Source of the DNA: Chitinophaga dinghuensis
GTDB taxonomy: Bacteria > Bacteroidota > Bacteroidia > Chitinophagales > Chitinophagaceae
Direction of reading: 5' to 3'
Length of the DNA stretch: 64,000 nucleotides
NCBI RefSeq assembly: GCF_003259435.1
Contig: NZ_QLMA01000005.1
Coordinates: 62,001-126,000, forward strand
A program made the position numbers and the translations under genes. Positions 28,511-37,533 of this stretch are shown one piece after another; position 1 is the stretch's first letter, and each line of letters opens with the position of its first letter. The notes beneath the pieces were generated by a model, which was given only the letters and a program-made list of their open reading frames with translations, made no database searches and was not told the origin of the DNA.

Positions 28511-30658
28511 ATGCGTTTGCAGAAGAGTGAGAACCTGGAAATTATGACGATGCCCACAGCAGTTATACAAAAGAAAGTTACCCGCAAAAAGGAAACTGCG
28601 GAGAAAAAACGACTGATCCCCCGGGATGTCAGCTGGCTGGCATTCAACGCAAGAGTCCTGCAGGAAGCCGCCGACAAAACCGTCCCCCTTTATGAAAGGA
28701 TTCGTTTCCTCGGAATATTCTCTAATAACCTGGACGAATTTTTCCGCGTGCGCGTGGCCACTTTAAAACGCATGCTCTCCTTCGGAAAATCCGCTGTCAA
28801 AATGCACCTGGAAGAAAACCCCGGGAAAATCATTGACTCCATCCAAACCATCGTGATGGAACAACAACGGGAATTTGACAGAATCTGGAAGGAAATCATG
28901 GCGGAAATGGAAGCACAACATATCTTCCTCCGCACTGAAAAACAACTGAATAAAGAACAACAGAAATTTGTCCTGAATTATTTCAACGAACAGGTGAGAA
29001 CGAATATCATTCCCCTGATGATTGAAAGTATTCAACAATTTCCCATCCTTCGTGATAAATCCATTTATCTGGCCGTAGTACTGGCCCGACAGGATAATTC
29101 CATCGGTCAGAAATTCGCCCTGATAGAAATACCATCTGTCTTACCAAGATTTATTATCCTTCCTGCCAAACCAGGAGAACATGATATCATTTTGCTGGAA
29201 GATGTAGTGAGATTCTGTCTCCCCCACGTCTTTTCCTACTTCGGATTCGATAAATTCAGCTCCCATATCATCAAGGTAACCCGCGATGCCGAACTGGATA
29301 TCGATAATGATATTGCCGACAGTATTATCCATCAGATCGAAAAAGGACTGAAAGACCGCCGCAAAGGAAAGCCTGTACGCTTTGTGTACGACAAAGACAT
29401 CGATCCGCTGTTGCTGGAATACCTGATCCGCCGCCTAGGCCTCTCCGGAAAAGATAACCTCATCCCCGGCGCACGTATCCACAACTTTAAGGATTTCATG
29501 GACTTCCCGGACACTATCTTTCCGCCGCATTCCCATCGCAAATCCTTTATCCATCCGCTTTTCCTGAATGCTAGCAGCGTAATGCACGTAGTACAACGAC
29601 AAGATGTAATGCTGCATTTCCCCTATCATTCTTTCGATACCATCATCGACTTGCTCCGGGAAGCCGCCATCGATCCGAATGTTTCCAGCATCAAGATGAC
29701 CGCTTACCGCCTGGCCAGAAATTCTAAAATAGTCAATGCGCTCATCAATGCCGCCCGTAACGGAAAAAATGTAACCGTTATTCTGGAACTCCGCGCCCGC
29801 TTTGATGAAGCTGCCAACCTGGATTGGAAAGCGCGACTGGAAGAGGAAGGCGTAAAAGTAATGCTGGGTATTCCCAATATGAAAATTCACGCCAAACTAT
29901 GCGTGATTAAAAAACGTATCGGTAACAAAACCATTCAATGCGGTTTCGTCAGCACTGGCAACCTCAATGAAAGAACCGCCCGCGTTTACGGCGATCATTG
30001 TCTGCTCACCGCCAACCGCGCTATCATGGCTGATATCAATAAAATATTCGCCTACCTGGAAAATGGCCGCCATGATATCAAAGTGCTGGAAGGCTGCAAA
30101 ACGCTGCCTGTGAGTCCGCTGAACATGCGCAACACCTTCCTGCGACTGATAGACCGTGAAATCAAAAATGCCCGCAATAAAAAGAAAGCAAGTATCATCA
30201 TCAAGATGAACTCCTTATCCGATGCAGCTTTGATTGGCAAACTCTATGAAGCCGCCAAAGCAGGCGTAGATATTAAGATGGTGATACGCGGTATCTGTTG
30301 CGCCTATACGGAAAATAAAAAATGGAAAAAAGACATACATGCCGTCAGCATTGTAGACGAATACCTGGAACATGCCAGGGTATTCATTTTCCATCATGGC
30401 GGACAGGAAAAAGTTTTCATCGCTTCGTGCGACTGGATGATCCGAAATCTGGATCATAGAGTGGAAGCCGCAGTTCCAATCACGGACCCGGCTATACGAA
30501 AAGAGCTGCATGAGATTATGAAAATCCAGCTCAGCGGTAATGTGAAAGCGCGTGTACTCGATAACGAACAAAAAAACGAATACTACCGGGAGGGAGATAA
30601 AAAGATCCGGTCTCAGGTGGAAATCTTAAAATATCTGCAAGAGAAACAATACCAGTAA
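28511..30658 (+). CDS. ppk1: Polyphosphate kinase 1
   Basis: This 715-residue enzyme makes polyphosphate from ATP. It has the N-terminal domain with SWLAFNARVLQEA and NNLDEFFRVRVATLK. The head domain has FIHPLFLNASSV. Two PLD-like catalytic domains follow, with the autophosphorylated His in NMKIHAKLCVIKKR (about H460) and VSTGNLNERTARVYGDH. The C-terminus has SCDWMIRNLDHRVEAAVPI. Later in-frame ATGs (28544, 28550) could be the true start, since the first 12 residues are outside the conserved region. It is paired with ppx downstream. Confidence 0.97.
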   Translation: MRLQKSENLEIMTMPTAVIQKKVTRKKETAEKKRLIPRDVSWLAFNARVLQEAADKTVPLYERIRFLGIFSNNLDEFFRVRVATLKRMLSFGKSAVKMHLEENPGKIIDSIQTIVMEQQREFDRIWKEIMAEMEAQHIFLRTEKQLNKEQQKFVLNYFNEQVRTNIIPLMIESIQQFPILRDKSIYLAVVLARQDNSIGQKFALIEIPSVLPRFIILPAKPGEHDIILLEDVVRFCLPHVFSYFGFDKFSSHIIKVTRDAELDIDNDIADSIIHQIEKGLKDRRKGKPVRFVYDKDIDPLLLEYLIRRLGLSGKDNLIPGARIHNFKDFMDFPDTIFPPHSHRKSFIHPLFLNASSVMHVVQRQDVMLHFPYHSFDTIIDLLREAAIDPNVSSIKMTAYRLARNSKIVNALINAARNGKNVTVILELRARFDEAANLDWKARLEEEGVKVMLGIPNMKIHAKLCVIKKRIGNKTIQCGFVSTGNLNERTARVYGDHCLLTANRAIMADINKIFAYLENGRHDIKVLEGCKTLPVSPLNMRNTFLRLIDREIKNARNKKKASIIIKMNSLSDAALIGKLYEAAKAGVDIKMVIRGICCAYTENKKWKKDIHAVSIVDEYLEHARVFIFHHGGQEKVFIASCDWMIRNLDHRVEAAVPITDPAIRKELHEIMKIQLSGNVKARVLDNEQKNEYYREGDKKIRSQVEILKYLQEKQYQ

Positions 30659-30680
30659 GCAATTACTGGTATTGTCTTTT
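30649..30680 (+). terminator. Hairpin overlapping the ppk1 stop codon
   Basis: ATACCAGTAA pairs with TTACTGGTAT around a GCAA loop and is followed by a T-rich tail. The ppk1 stop codon is inside the left arm. Confidence 0.6.
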
Positions 30681-30699
30681 AGAGAAAAGGAAAAATATT

Positions 30700-30707
30700 T
30701 AAATTTG
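30700..30707 (+). promoter_or_regulatory. -7 promoter element for ppx
   Basis: TAAATTTG is a perfect TAnnTTTG element 28 nt before the ppx start. A T-run sits about 19 nt upstream where TTTG is expected. Confidence 0.6.
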
Positions 30708-30735
30708 CGTCTTAATTAAAGATTAAAGCGTTCAG

Positions 30736-31632
30736 ATGAAGTTAGCTGCGATAGATATTGGATCAAATGCTGCGAGGCTCCTTATTTCAGAGGCCTCTCC
30801 CAACCGCACAGGGGCAATGGATTTTACCAAGGTGAATCTGGTAAGAGTACCGTTGCGTCTGGGCTTTGATGTATTTGATACTGGCAAAATATCTGAAAAA
30901 AGAGCAGCCTGCTTGCTGGATACCATCCGTGCATATAAACTATTGCTGGATGTTTATGAAGTAAAATACCTAAAAGCCTGTGCTACCTCTGCCATGCGCG
31001 ATGCCATTAACGGTCCGCAGTTATTGCAGGAAGTACGCCATCAGACAGGTATTGATATCAAGATTATCAGTGGCCAGGAAGAAGCTTCTTACATCTACGA
31101 AAACCACATTGCAGAACAGCTGGACAATACCAAATCCTATCTCTACATTGATGTAGGCGGCGGTAGTACCGAACTCACCCTCTTCAGCAATAAACAACTC
31201 GTTTTTAAAGAATCTTTTAATATCGGGACAATCCGTCTGCTCCACAACCAGGTGCCAGACAGTACCTGGCAACAACTAAAAGATTTCCTGAAGAATCATC
31301 TGCGCAATATCGGACCAGTGGTAGCCATCGGTTCTGGCGGTAATATCAACAAGGTTTTTTCTCTCTCCAAACGTAAAGAAGGCAAACCGTTATCCCTCGA
31401 TACCTTGAAGGATTATTACAAGGAATTTGCCAGCTTCTCCGTGGAAGAACGCATACATATTTACAATCTCCGGGAAGACCGTGCGGACGTTATTGTACCG
31501 GCATTACAAATTTATATCAATGTGATGCGCTGGGCAGATACCTCCGAAATCTATGTACCGAAGATTGGTCTGGCCGATGGTCTGATTCATGCACTCCACA
31601 CGGAAATTGCTGCCACTACCAGCCTTATATAA
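30736..31632 (+). CDS. ppx: Exopolyphosphatase (Ppx/GppA family)
   Basis: This 298-residue protein begins [19 protein letters not shown], the phosphate-1 loop of the ASKHA fold, and has [16 protein letters not shown], the phosphate-2 loop. GSGGNINKV follows. Its length corresponds to the catalytic core without the extra HD-type C-terminal domain of E. coli Ppx. It removes terminal phosphate from polyphosphate or from pppGpp; the neighbouring ppk1 favours polyphosphate. It appears to have its own promoter. Confidence 0.93.
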   Translation: MKLAAIDIGSNAARLLISEASPNRTGAMDFTKVNLVRVPLRLGFDVFDTGKISEKRAACLLDTIRAYKLLLDVYEVKYLKACATSAMRDAINGPQLLQEVRHQTGIDIKIISGQEEASYIYENHIAEQLDNTKSYLYIDVGGGSTELTLFSNKQLVFKESFNIGTIRLLHNQVPDSTWQQLKDFLKNHLRNIGPVVAIGSGGNINKVFSLSKRKEGKPLSLDTLKDYYKEFASFSVEERIHIYNLREDRADVIVPALQIYINVMRWADTSEIYVPKIGLADGLIHALHTEIAATTSLI

Positions 31633-31693
31633 AAAACATTTCCGTTTTATTTTTTATATCCCCACCTTTGCGGAAAGCAAATGCTTACTGCTT

Positions 31694-32509
31694 ATGTCTG
31701 TCAATAAAGAAATCAAGCGTGTCACCACGCATGTATTACAGAAGATGAAGGTAGACGGGGAGCGTATTTCCATGCTTACCTGTTACGACTACTCCATGGC
31801 GCGTATTCTGGATGATGCCGGAACGGACATTCTGCTGGTGGGTGATTCTGCATCCAATGTGATGGCGGGTCATGAAACCACCCTGCCTATTACGCTCGAC
31901 CAGATGATCTATCATGCACAGTCGGTTGTAAGAGCCATTAAACGCTCCTTTGTAGTAGTGGATCTGCCTTTTGGATCTTACCAGGGTAATTCCAAAGAAG
32001 CCCTGAATTCGACCATCCGCATCATGAAGGAAACCGGTGCGCATGGCGTTAAAATTGAAGGCGGCGAAGAAATTATAGAATCCGTAAAACGTATCATCAG
32101 TGCAGGCGTTCCCGTTATGGGCCACCTCGGACTGACACCACAGTCGATCTATAAATTCGGTACCTACGCCGTTCGCGCTACAGAAGAAGCCGAAGCTGCC
32201 AAACTGATCAATGATGCGAAACTATTGCAGGATGCCGGTTGCTTCGCTATTGTACTGGAAAAGATTCCGGCACAACTGGCGAAAAAAGTAGCCGAAGAAC
32301 TGTATATTCCTATCATTGGTATTGGCGCCGGAAAATATGTAGATGGCCAGGTGCTGGTTATGCACGATATGCTGGGTATCAACAAAGATTTCAAACCTCG
32401 CTTCCTGCGTCGCTATCTGGACCTGTATACAGAAATTTATGATGCCACACAGGCATACATTAAAGATGTGAAGTCCAGAGACTTCCCCAACGATAACGAA
32501 CAATATTAA
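31694..32509 (+). CDS. panB: 3-methyl-2-oxobutanoate hydroxymethyltransferase
   Basis: This 271-residue enzyme makes ketopantoate. From the ATG at 31694 it starts [19 protein letters not shown], which fits the family; a reading from 31589 would overlap ppx and add 35 unrelated residues. Signatures are [45 protein letters not shown] and [24 protein letters not shown] at 31663-31670 may serve as its -7 element. With panC and panD it completes most of the pantothenate route; no panE was seen. Confidence 0.97.
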   Translation: MSVNKEIKRVTTHVLQKMKVDGERISMLTCYDYSMARILDDAGTDILLVGDSASNVMAGHETTLPITLDQMIYHAQSVVRAIKRSFVVVDLPFGSYQGNSKEALNSTIRIMKETGAHGVKIEGGEEIIESVKRIISAGVPVMGHLGLTPQSIYKFGTYAVRATEEAEAAKLINDAKLLQDAGCFAIVLEKIPAQLAKKVAEELYIPIIGIGAGKYVDGQVLVMHDMLGINKDFKPRFLRRYLDLYTEIYDATQAYIKDVKSRDFPNDNEQY

Positions 32510-32523
32510 TCGCATTACAGCTT

Positions 32524-32557
32524 AAAAAAGCGCCTCTACAAACAGAGGCGCTTTTTT
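32524..32557 (+). terminator. Rho-independent terminator after panB
   Basis: AAAAAAGCGCCTCT pairs with AGAGGCGCTTTTTT around a 6-nt loop, giving a 14-bp perfect stem with a T-run 15 nt after the panB stop. Confidence 0.92.
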
Positions 32558-32559
32558 GT

Positions 32560-32857
32560 TGATGGTTTGTTTACCAAATTTCCTTATATTCGCCAGATAG
32601 AAATGAACTATCTGTTAAACATACAGCTTTCTCTACTCTCCTATCTACGGAGCACTTGCTCCCACGTGCCTTAATGGCTAACGGGGTTATCCTCTTTTTA
32701 TTTACGGAATCTTAGTGGCTGTCTGCGTTATGCAGACCGATTACTTACGTATATGCGTTCACGATGGTGCATGCCGCATTCTGCTATCATGTATTCATTT
32801 TCGTATAGCCATATACGTTAGAAGCCTATTCATATACATAACCAATTCCATTGACAC
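32560..32857 (+). other. 298-nt region upstream of the lysine-degradation genes
   Basis: A TATATTCG at 32585-32592 is one mismatch from TAnnTTTG and would give a leader of about 260 nt. The leader has a hairpin GTCTGC/GCAGAC at 32721-32737, and a 9-base inverted pair ACGTATATG/CATATACGT (32747 and 32810). It also has a 23-codon ORF from 32603. No lysine riboswitch or other known class was recognised. Confidence 0.35.
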
Positions 32858-33931
32858 ATGAAAAAGATCACCATCATCGGCGCCGGAAAGATCGGCGAGA
32901 CTGCCGCATTCTTGTTACAACAATCCGGCGACTACCAGGTAACAATGGCCGATAGTAACCCGCTCATGCTGGAAAAGCATGTATCCGCAGGTGTAACGCC
33001 ACTGCTGCTGGATGTAAATGATGCCAATGCCCTTCAAAATGCCCTGCAGGAACAGGATATTGTTCTTAGCGCCGCGCCTTTCTTCCTGAATGTTAAAATT
33101 GCCACTGCGGCAGCCCACACCAACACCCATTATTTTGACCTCACCGAAGATGTGGCTACCACCAATGCCATCCGTGAAATCGCCGGAAAAGCCGGCGTTA
33201 GCTTTATGCCACAGTGCGGTCTTGCTCCCGGCTTCATCAGCATCGCCGCTTATGATATCGCCAAACAATTCGATTCTCTGGAGAGCGTACGCCTCCGCGT
33301 AGGCGCATTGCCACAGTTTCCTACCAACAGCCTCATGTATAACCTCACCTGGAGTACAGATGGCCTCATCAATGAATATTGCAACCCTTGCGATGCCATT
33401 CATGAAGGAGTGAGAAAGGAAGTGATGCCAATGGAAGGATATGAGAAATTTGCCCTGGATGGCGTGGAATATGAGGCTTTTAATACCTCAGGCGGACTCT
33501 CCGCACTGGCGGAAATCCTGGATGGAAAAGTCTATAACCTGGACTATAAAACCGTTCGTTATCCTGGCCATTGCAATCTCATGAAGATTTTATTGAATGA
33601 GTTAAAATTGAACAAAAAAAGAGAGGTACTGAAGGAAATTATGGAGGATAGCATACCTTTCACCCCGCAGGATGTGGTGCTGGTATTTGTGTCCGTGTCC
33701 GGTATGGTAAATGGCCGCTCTGTACAGCGCTCCTATTCCCGCAAAATCTATAACCAGCAGATCAGTGGAAAGGATTTTACCGCCATACAACTGACCACCG
33801 CCGGCGCCGCTTGTGCAGTGATTGATTTGCATGCCAAAGGAGCTTTGCCTAAACAAGGATTTGTTCGTCAGGAAGACGTACTTTTCGGCGATCTGATTAC
33901 CAACAGGTTTACTTCCTACTATAACAACTAA
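32858..33931 (+). CDS. Lysine 6-dehydrogenase / saccharopine dehydrogenase family protein
   Basis: This 357-residue protein has an N-terminal Rossmann fold (ITIIGAGKIGETAAFLL, GxGxxG at 8-13) and the family motifs CGLAPGFISIAAYDIA, LTWSTDGLINEYCNP, FNTSGGLSALAEIL and YKTVRYPGHCNLMKIL. Automatic labels would be saccharopine dehydrogenase. The length and these blocks recall, from memory, L-lysine 6-dehydrogenase of Geobacillus, which turns lysine into aminoadipate semialdehyde. The two genes that follow handle the next steps, which supports that role. True saccharopine dehydrogenase remains possible. It begins the operon and ends 10 nt before the DUF1338 gene. Confidence 0.8.
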   Translation: MKKITIIGAGKIGETAAFLLQQSGDYQVTMADSNPLMLEKHVSAGVTPLLLDVNDANALQNALQEQDIVLSAAPFFLNVKIATAAAHTNTHYFDLTEDVATTNAIREIAGKAGVSFMPQCGLAPGFISIAAYDIAKQFDSLESVRLRVGALPQFPTNSLMYNLTWSTDGLINEYCNPCDAIHEGVRKEVMPMEGYEKFALDGVEYEAFNTSGGLSALAEILDGKVYNLDYKTVRYPGHCNLMKILLNELKLNKKREVLKEIMEDSIPFTPQDVVLVFVSVSGMVNGRSVQRSYSRKIYNQQISGKDFTAIQLTTAGAACAVIDLHAKGALPKQGFVRQEDVLFGDLITNRFTSYYNN

Positions 33932-33941
33932 TTAAACAACC

Positions 33942-34832
33942 ATGCTCAGTGAGATTTTGAATGGCCTGATGAGCCGTTACCAGGAAAGAGTGCCAGACGT
34001 AGCAGCCGTTATCCGAACCATGATAACGGAAGGAATAATTCATCAGGCGTCAGACATTGAAAACGATCATATTGCTTTTCGTACCATGGGCGTACCCCAG
34101 CTGGGCGTACAATCCCTGGAGAAAATATTTCTCCATTACGGCTATACGAAAAAAGATCACTATTACTTCGCAGGTAAAAAGCTGGATGCCTGGTGGTATG
34201 CGCCGCCAGCGCCACAATATCCGCGCATCTTTATTTCCGAGTTACGGGTAAAGGATCTCAGCGCCCGTGCACAGGAAATCATTTACAGTTATACGGATGA
34301 AGTAACCGTTGATCCGGTAACTGCGCTGAACCTGGATGATAGTAAAGCGGTAGATACTTTTTTGCATAGCGGTTTGTGGAGAACGCCTACCCTCGAGGAT
34401 TTCAAGGTACTTGCAGCCGAGAGCGAATATGCCGCATGGGTTATTTACAATCGTTATTACCTGAATCATTTTACGGTAAGCGTACATAATCTTCCTACAG
34501 GATATAATACCATAGCGGATTTCAACCAGTTCCTGGAAAAACATGGATTTGTGTTGAATGATGCTGGCGGGAAGATAAAAGCCAGTCCGGATGGCAACCT
34601 GCTGCAAAGCGCTACGGTAGCACAAATGCTGACAGCAACTTTCTCCGGTGGCGAAGCATACAAAATTGCCGGCTCTTACGTGGAATTTGCAGAACGCAGA
34701 GTATTACCGCAATACGCTGATCTGGCCGCAGCCGCAGTAAAAAGAGAACATCGCAGAGATGGTTTCGAAGCCGGCAATGCAGACAAAATCTTCGAAAGCA
34801 CCTATGCTGCTCAAACGGAAAAAAAATCGTAA
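33942..34832 (+). CDS. DUF1338 family 2-oxoadipate dioxygenase/decarboxylase (HglS-like)
   Basis: This 296-residue protein has the DUF1338 pattern: HIAFRTMGVPQLG with a metal-binding His, FISELRVKDLS with a metal-binding Glu, and a late VEFAERR. Characterised members (HglS, YdcJ) use iron(II) and oxygen to turn 2-oxoadipate into D-2-hydroxyglutarate in lysine catabolism. The size fits the short Bacteroidota form, below the roughly 450 residues of proteobacterial HglS. It sits between a lysine dehydrogenase family gene and an ALDH7 gene, which agrees with the pathway. Confidence 0.85.
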   Translation: MLSEILNGLMSRYQERVPDVAAVIRTMITEGIIHQASDIENDHIAFRTMGVPQLGVQSLEKIFLHYGYTKKDHYYFAGKKLDAWWYAPPAPQYPRIFISELRVKDLSARAQEIIYSYTDEVTVDPVTALNLDDSKAVDTFLHSGLWRTPTLEDFKVLAAESEYAAWVIYNRYYLNHFTVSVHNLPTGYNTIADFNQFLEKHGFVLNDAGGKIKASPDGNLLQSATVAQMLTATFSGGEAYKIAGSYVEFAERRVLPQYADLAAAAVKREHRRDGFEAGNADKIFESTYAAQTEKKS

Positions 34833-34836
34833 TTTT

Positions 34837-34876
34837 TTGCTCGCAGAGCAGCATAAGCAGCAAAGCAGCAAAGGCT
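34837..34876 (-). repeat. Inverted copy of the 58-bp repeat core
   Basis: Starting 4 nt after the DUF1338 stop, the sequence is the reverse complement of the repeat core (TTTGCTGCTTAYGCTGCTCTGCGAG) with few changes. It can pair with any of the downstream copies to make a stem of nearly 40 bp. Confidence 0.75.
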
Positions 34877-34930
34877 TGTAACTTGTTGTTAGTATTTATT
34901 TTTTGTACGAAATAGAAACAACATACATTA

Positions 34931-35439
34931 TTCTTTGCTGCATACGCTGCTCTGCAAGAGATCAAAAAACAAAACACCATCTTTTGCTACTTTGCTGCTT
35001 ACGCTGCTCTGCGAGAGATCAAAACAACAAAACACCATCTTTTGCTGCCTTGCTGCTTACGCTGCTCTGCGAGAGATCAAAACAACATAACACCATCTTT
35101 TGCTGCTTTGTTGCTTACGCTGCTCTGCGAGAGATCAAAACAACATAACACCATCTTTTGCTGCCTTGCTGCTTACGCTGCTCTGCGAGAGATCAAAACA
35201 ACATAACACCATCTTTTGCTGCCTTGCTGCTTACGCTGCTCTGCGAGAGATCAAAACAACATAACACCATCTTTTGCTGCCTTGCTGCTTACGCTGCTCT
35301 GCGAGAGATCAAAACAACATAACACCATCTTTTGCTGCTTTGCTGCTTACGCTGCTCTGCGAGAGATCAAAACAACATAACACCATCTTTTGCTGCCTTG
35401 CTGCTTACGCTGCTCTGCGAGAGATCAAAAAACAAAACT
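34931..35439 (+). repeat. Tandem array of about nine 58-bp units
   Basis: The phrase TTACGCTGCTCTGCGAGAG recurs at exact 58-nt steps (the base A of its ACG at 35001, 35059, 35117, 35175, 35233, 35291, 35349, 35407). A first degenerate unit begins one step of 57 nt before. Middle units are nearly identical, differing mainly at GCC/GCT/TTG in the GCTGCxTTGCTGC part. The period is not a multiple of three, so the ORFs running through it are not real genes. There are no variable spacers, so it is not a CRISPR array. It fills the gap between two same-strand lysine-degradation genes. Confidence 0.95.
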
Positions 35440-35482
35440 CTGCGAGAAAAACTAACGCCGCAGGCGTTCAACAACACATAAT

Positions 35483-37009
35483 ATGGAAGAGACTCTGAAA
35501 TCTTTTGGTATCACCGCCCAACAAAGTGGCGTCAGTACAGGAAAGCACTGGCTGGCTGGCGGTGGTCCGGTTATTACCTCCTCCTCTCCTGTGGATGGGA
35601 AAGTAATTGCTGCCGTGAAATCCGCCAGCAAGGAGGATTATGATGCGGTAGTAGCTACTGCTCAGGAAGCATTTAAAATATGGCGTCAATGGCCGGCTCC
35701 GCGTCGGGGCGAGGTGGTACGCCAGATAGGTGAAGCTTTACGTAAGCATAAACATGATTTAGGGAGACTCGTGTCCTATGAAATGGGAAAGAGCCTCCAG
35801 GAAGGGTTTGGGGAGGTTCAGGAAATGATCGATATCTGTGATTTTGCGGTGGGTCTTTCCCGTCAGCTGCACGGCCTTACCATGCATTCTGAGCGTCCTG
35901 GCCATAGAATGTACGAACAATGGCATCCGCTGGGTATTACCGGAATTATTTCCGCGTTTAATTTCCCGGTAGCTGTATGGAGCTGGAACTCTATGCTGGC
36001 ATGGATTTGCGGTAATGTCTGCATTTGGAAGCCTTCTGAAAAAACGCCTGTTACCGCGCTTGCTTGTCAACGTATAGTCGAAGCCGTATTCGCTGCCAAC
36101 GATGTACCAGAAGGCGTTTGCTGTCTGCTCACTGGCGGTCGCGATGCCGGCGAGTGGCTGGCCGCAGATCATCGGGTACCATTATTGTCTGCTACCGGTT
36201 CCACCCGTATGGGTAAAGCGGTAAGTGCGGCAGTAGGCGCACGCCTGGGCCGTTCTATCCTGGAATTGGGTGGAAACAATGCCATTATCATTTCAGAGCA
36301 TGCAGACCTGGATATGTCGCTCATAGGGGCCGTTTTTGGCGCTGTAGGCACTGCTGGCCAGCGTTGTACCAGCACCCGCCGACTCATCATTCATGAGAAA
36401 GTATATGATCAGTTTATTGCCCGCCTGGTTAAAGCATACGGACAACTACGTATCGGTAATCCGCTGGATGAAAACAATCACGTAGGACCACTGATCGACC
36501 GGGATGCCGTACTCGCTTACCAGCAAAGCATTGAAGCCGTTCGCAAACAGGGTGGCACCTTCCTTGTGGAAGGCGGCGTACTGGAAGGTCCGGAATATTC
36601 CTCCGGCTGCTATGTAAAACCTTGTATTGCAGCAGTAGAAAACATCTACGATATCGTGCAACACGAAACATTTGCACCTATCCTCTACGTGATGAAATAC
36701 CAGACACTCACAGAGGCTATCCATATGCAGAATGATGTACCTCAGGGGTTATCCTCCGCCATCATGACGCTGAACCTCCGGGAAGCAGAACAGTTCCTCG
36801 CTGCAGCAGGATCTGACTGCGGTATTGCCAATGTCAACATCGGAACTTCCGGCGCGGAAATCGGTGGCGCATTTGGCGGTGAAAAAGAAACAGGCGGCGG
36901 CCGGGAAAGTGGTTCTGACGCGTGGAAAGCGTACATGAGAAGACAAACTAATACCATTAACTATTCTACCAAACTGCCGTTGGCACAAGGTATTAAGTTC
37001 GACTTATAG
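35483..37009 (+). CDS. L-aminoadipate-semialdehyde dehydrogenase (ALDH7A1/antiquitin type)
   Basis: This 508-residue aldehyde dehydrogenase has FNFPVAVWSWNSMLAW, ELGGNNAIII (with the general-base Glu) and TAGQRCTSTRRL (with the catalytic Cys). The C-terminal run SGAEIGGAFGGEKETGGG then RESGSDAWKAYMRRQT and LPLAQGIKF is nearly that of human ALDH7A1, recalled from memory. The family oxidises alpha-aminoadipate semialdehyde to alpha-aminoadipate with NAD+. With the upstream lysine dehydrogenase family and DUF1338 genes it builds a lysine degradation route. An aminotransferase for the missing step is not in the window. Confidence 0.95.
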   Translation: MEETLKSFGITAQQSGVSTGKHWLAGGGPVITSSSPVDGKVIAAVKSASKEDYDAVVATAQEAFKIWRQWPAPRRGEVVRQIGEALRKHKHDLGRLVSYEMGKSLQEGFGEVQEMIDICDFAVGLSRQLHGLTMHSERPGHRMYEQWHPLGITGIISAFNFPVAVWSWNSMLAWICGNVCIWKPSEKTPVTALACQRIVEAVFAANDVPEGVCCLLTGGRDAGEWLAADHRVPLLSATGSTRMGKAVSAAVGARLGRSILELGGNNAIIISEHADLDMSLIGAVFGAVGTAGQRCTSTRRLIIHEKVYDQFIARLVKAYGQLRIGNPLDENNHVGPLIDRDAVLAYQQSIEAVRKQGGTFLVEGGVLEGPEYSSGCYVKPCIAAVENIYDIVQHETFAPILYVMKYQTLTEAIHMQNDVPQGLSSAIMTLNLREAEQFLAAAGSDCGIANVNIGTSGAEIGGAFGGEKETGGGRESGSDAWKAYMRRQTNTINYSTKLPLAQGIKFDL

Positions 37010-37035
37010 TACAGAAAAAATCTCTTTGGGACCTT

Positions 37036-37064
37036 AGCTCCGACGCCAGGCGTCGGAGCTTTTA
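37036..37064 (+). terminator. Terminator after the ALDH7 gene
   Basis: AGCTCCGACG pairs with CGTCGGAGCT around CCAGG, followed by TTTT. It closes the lysine-degradation unit. Confidence 0.88.
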
Positions 37065-37533
37065 ATTTCATTTCAGGTGTTACTGCCCGATCAGATTTTT
37101 AAAAGCGGTTGACAAAATTATGGCGCAAATTGCGCTTCTACATACATCGACATTACATGATTTCAAAAATAGTAGCGAGGCTAGAGAACCCCGCTTTTCG
37201 TTAAACGGAAACCATGCTTATGAGAAAAATACCTGATAGCAAGGATGCTATCAAATACTCTTCAGACCATAAATATGACACTAATTTTTGAATATTCATA
37301 TTCAACGTTTGTGCTACTGTACTAATCTTTCCTTTCTGCTAAATCATTTACACGGTAGATTTCGCTTTACTTTATACAAATAAGTAATATATATTCTATT
37401 AGAAATATCATATTCCAGCTATTTATAACCAGTCAACTACCCCATTGCGCACTTATCATTTATATTTAATGTTATCCCGCTTTTTTCCCTACCTTTAACC
37501 TTATCTAGATTATTTTATACTTATTACGGGAAA
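37065..37533. other. Intergenic region upstream of the subtilase gene
   Basis: About 470 nt, increasingly AT-rich. It contains an 8-bp perfect hairpin (TGATAGCA/TGCTATCA, 37234-37253). No RNA gene or convincing ORF was recognised. Promoter elements for the subtilase gene are not clear. Confidence 0.4.

Noticed and set aside
32560-32857. Lysine riboswitch before the lysine-degradation genes
   Set aside because: The leader has a few hairpins, but I could not find the conserved lysine riboswitch core.
34931-35439. CRISPR array
   Set aside because: The repeated unit has no variable spacers; the full 58 bp is copied nearly unchanged and no cas genes are near.
34903-35498. Repeat-rich ORFs (81 and 74 codons) through the tandem array
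   Set aside because: The repeat period of 58 is not a multiple of three, so each unit is read in a different frame and the peptide is an artefact.
37215-37292. 25-codon ORF in the gap before the subtilase gene
   Set aside because: Very short, no coding signals, and it contains an 8-bp hairpin.
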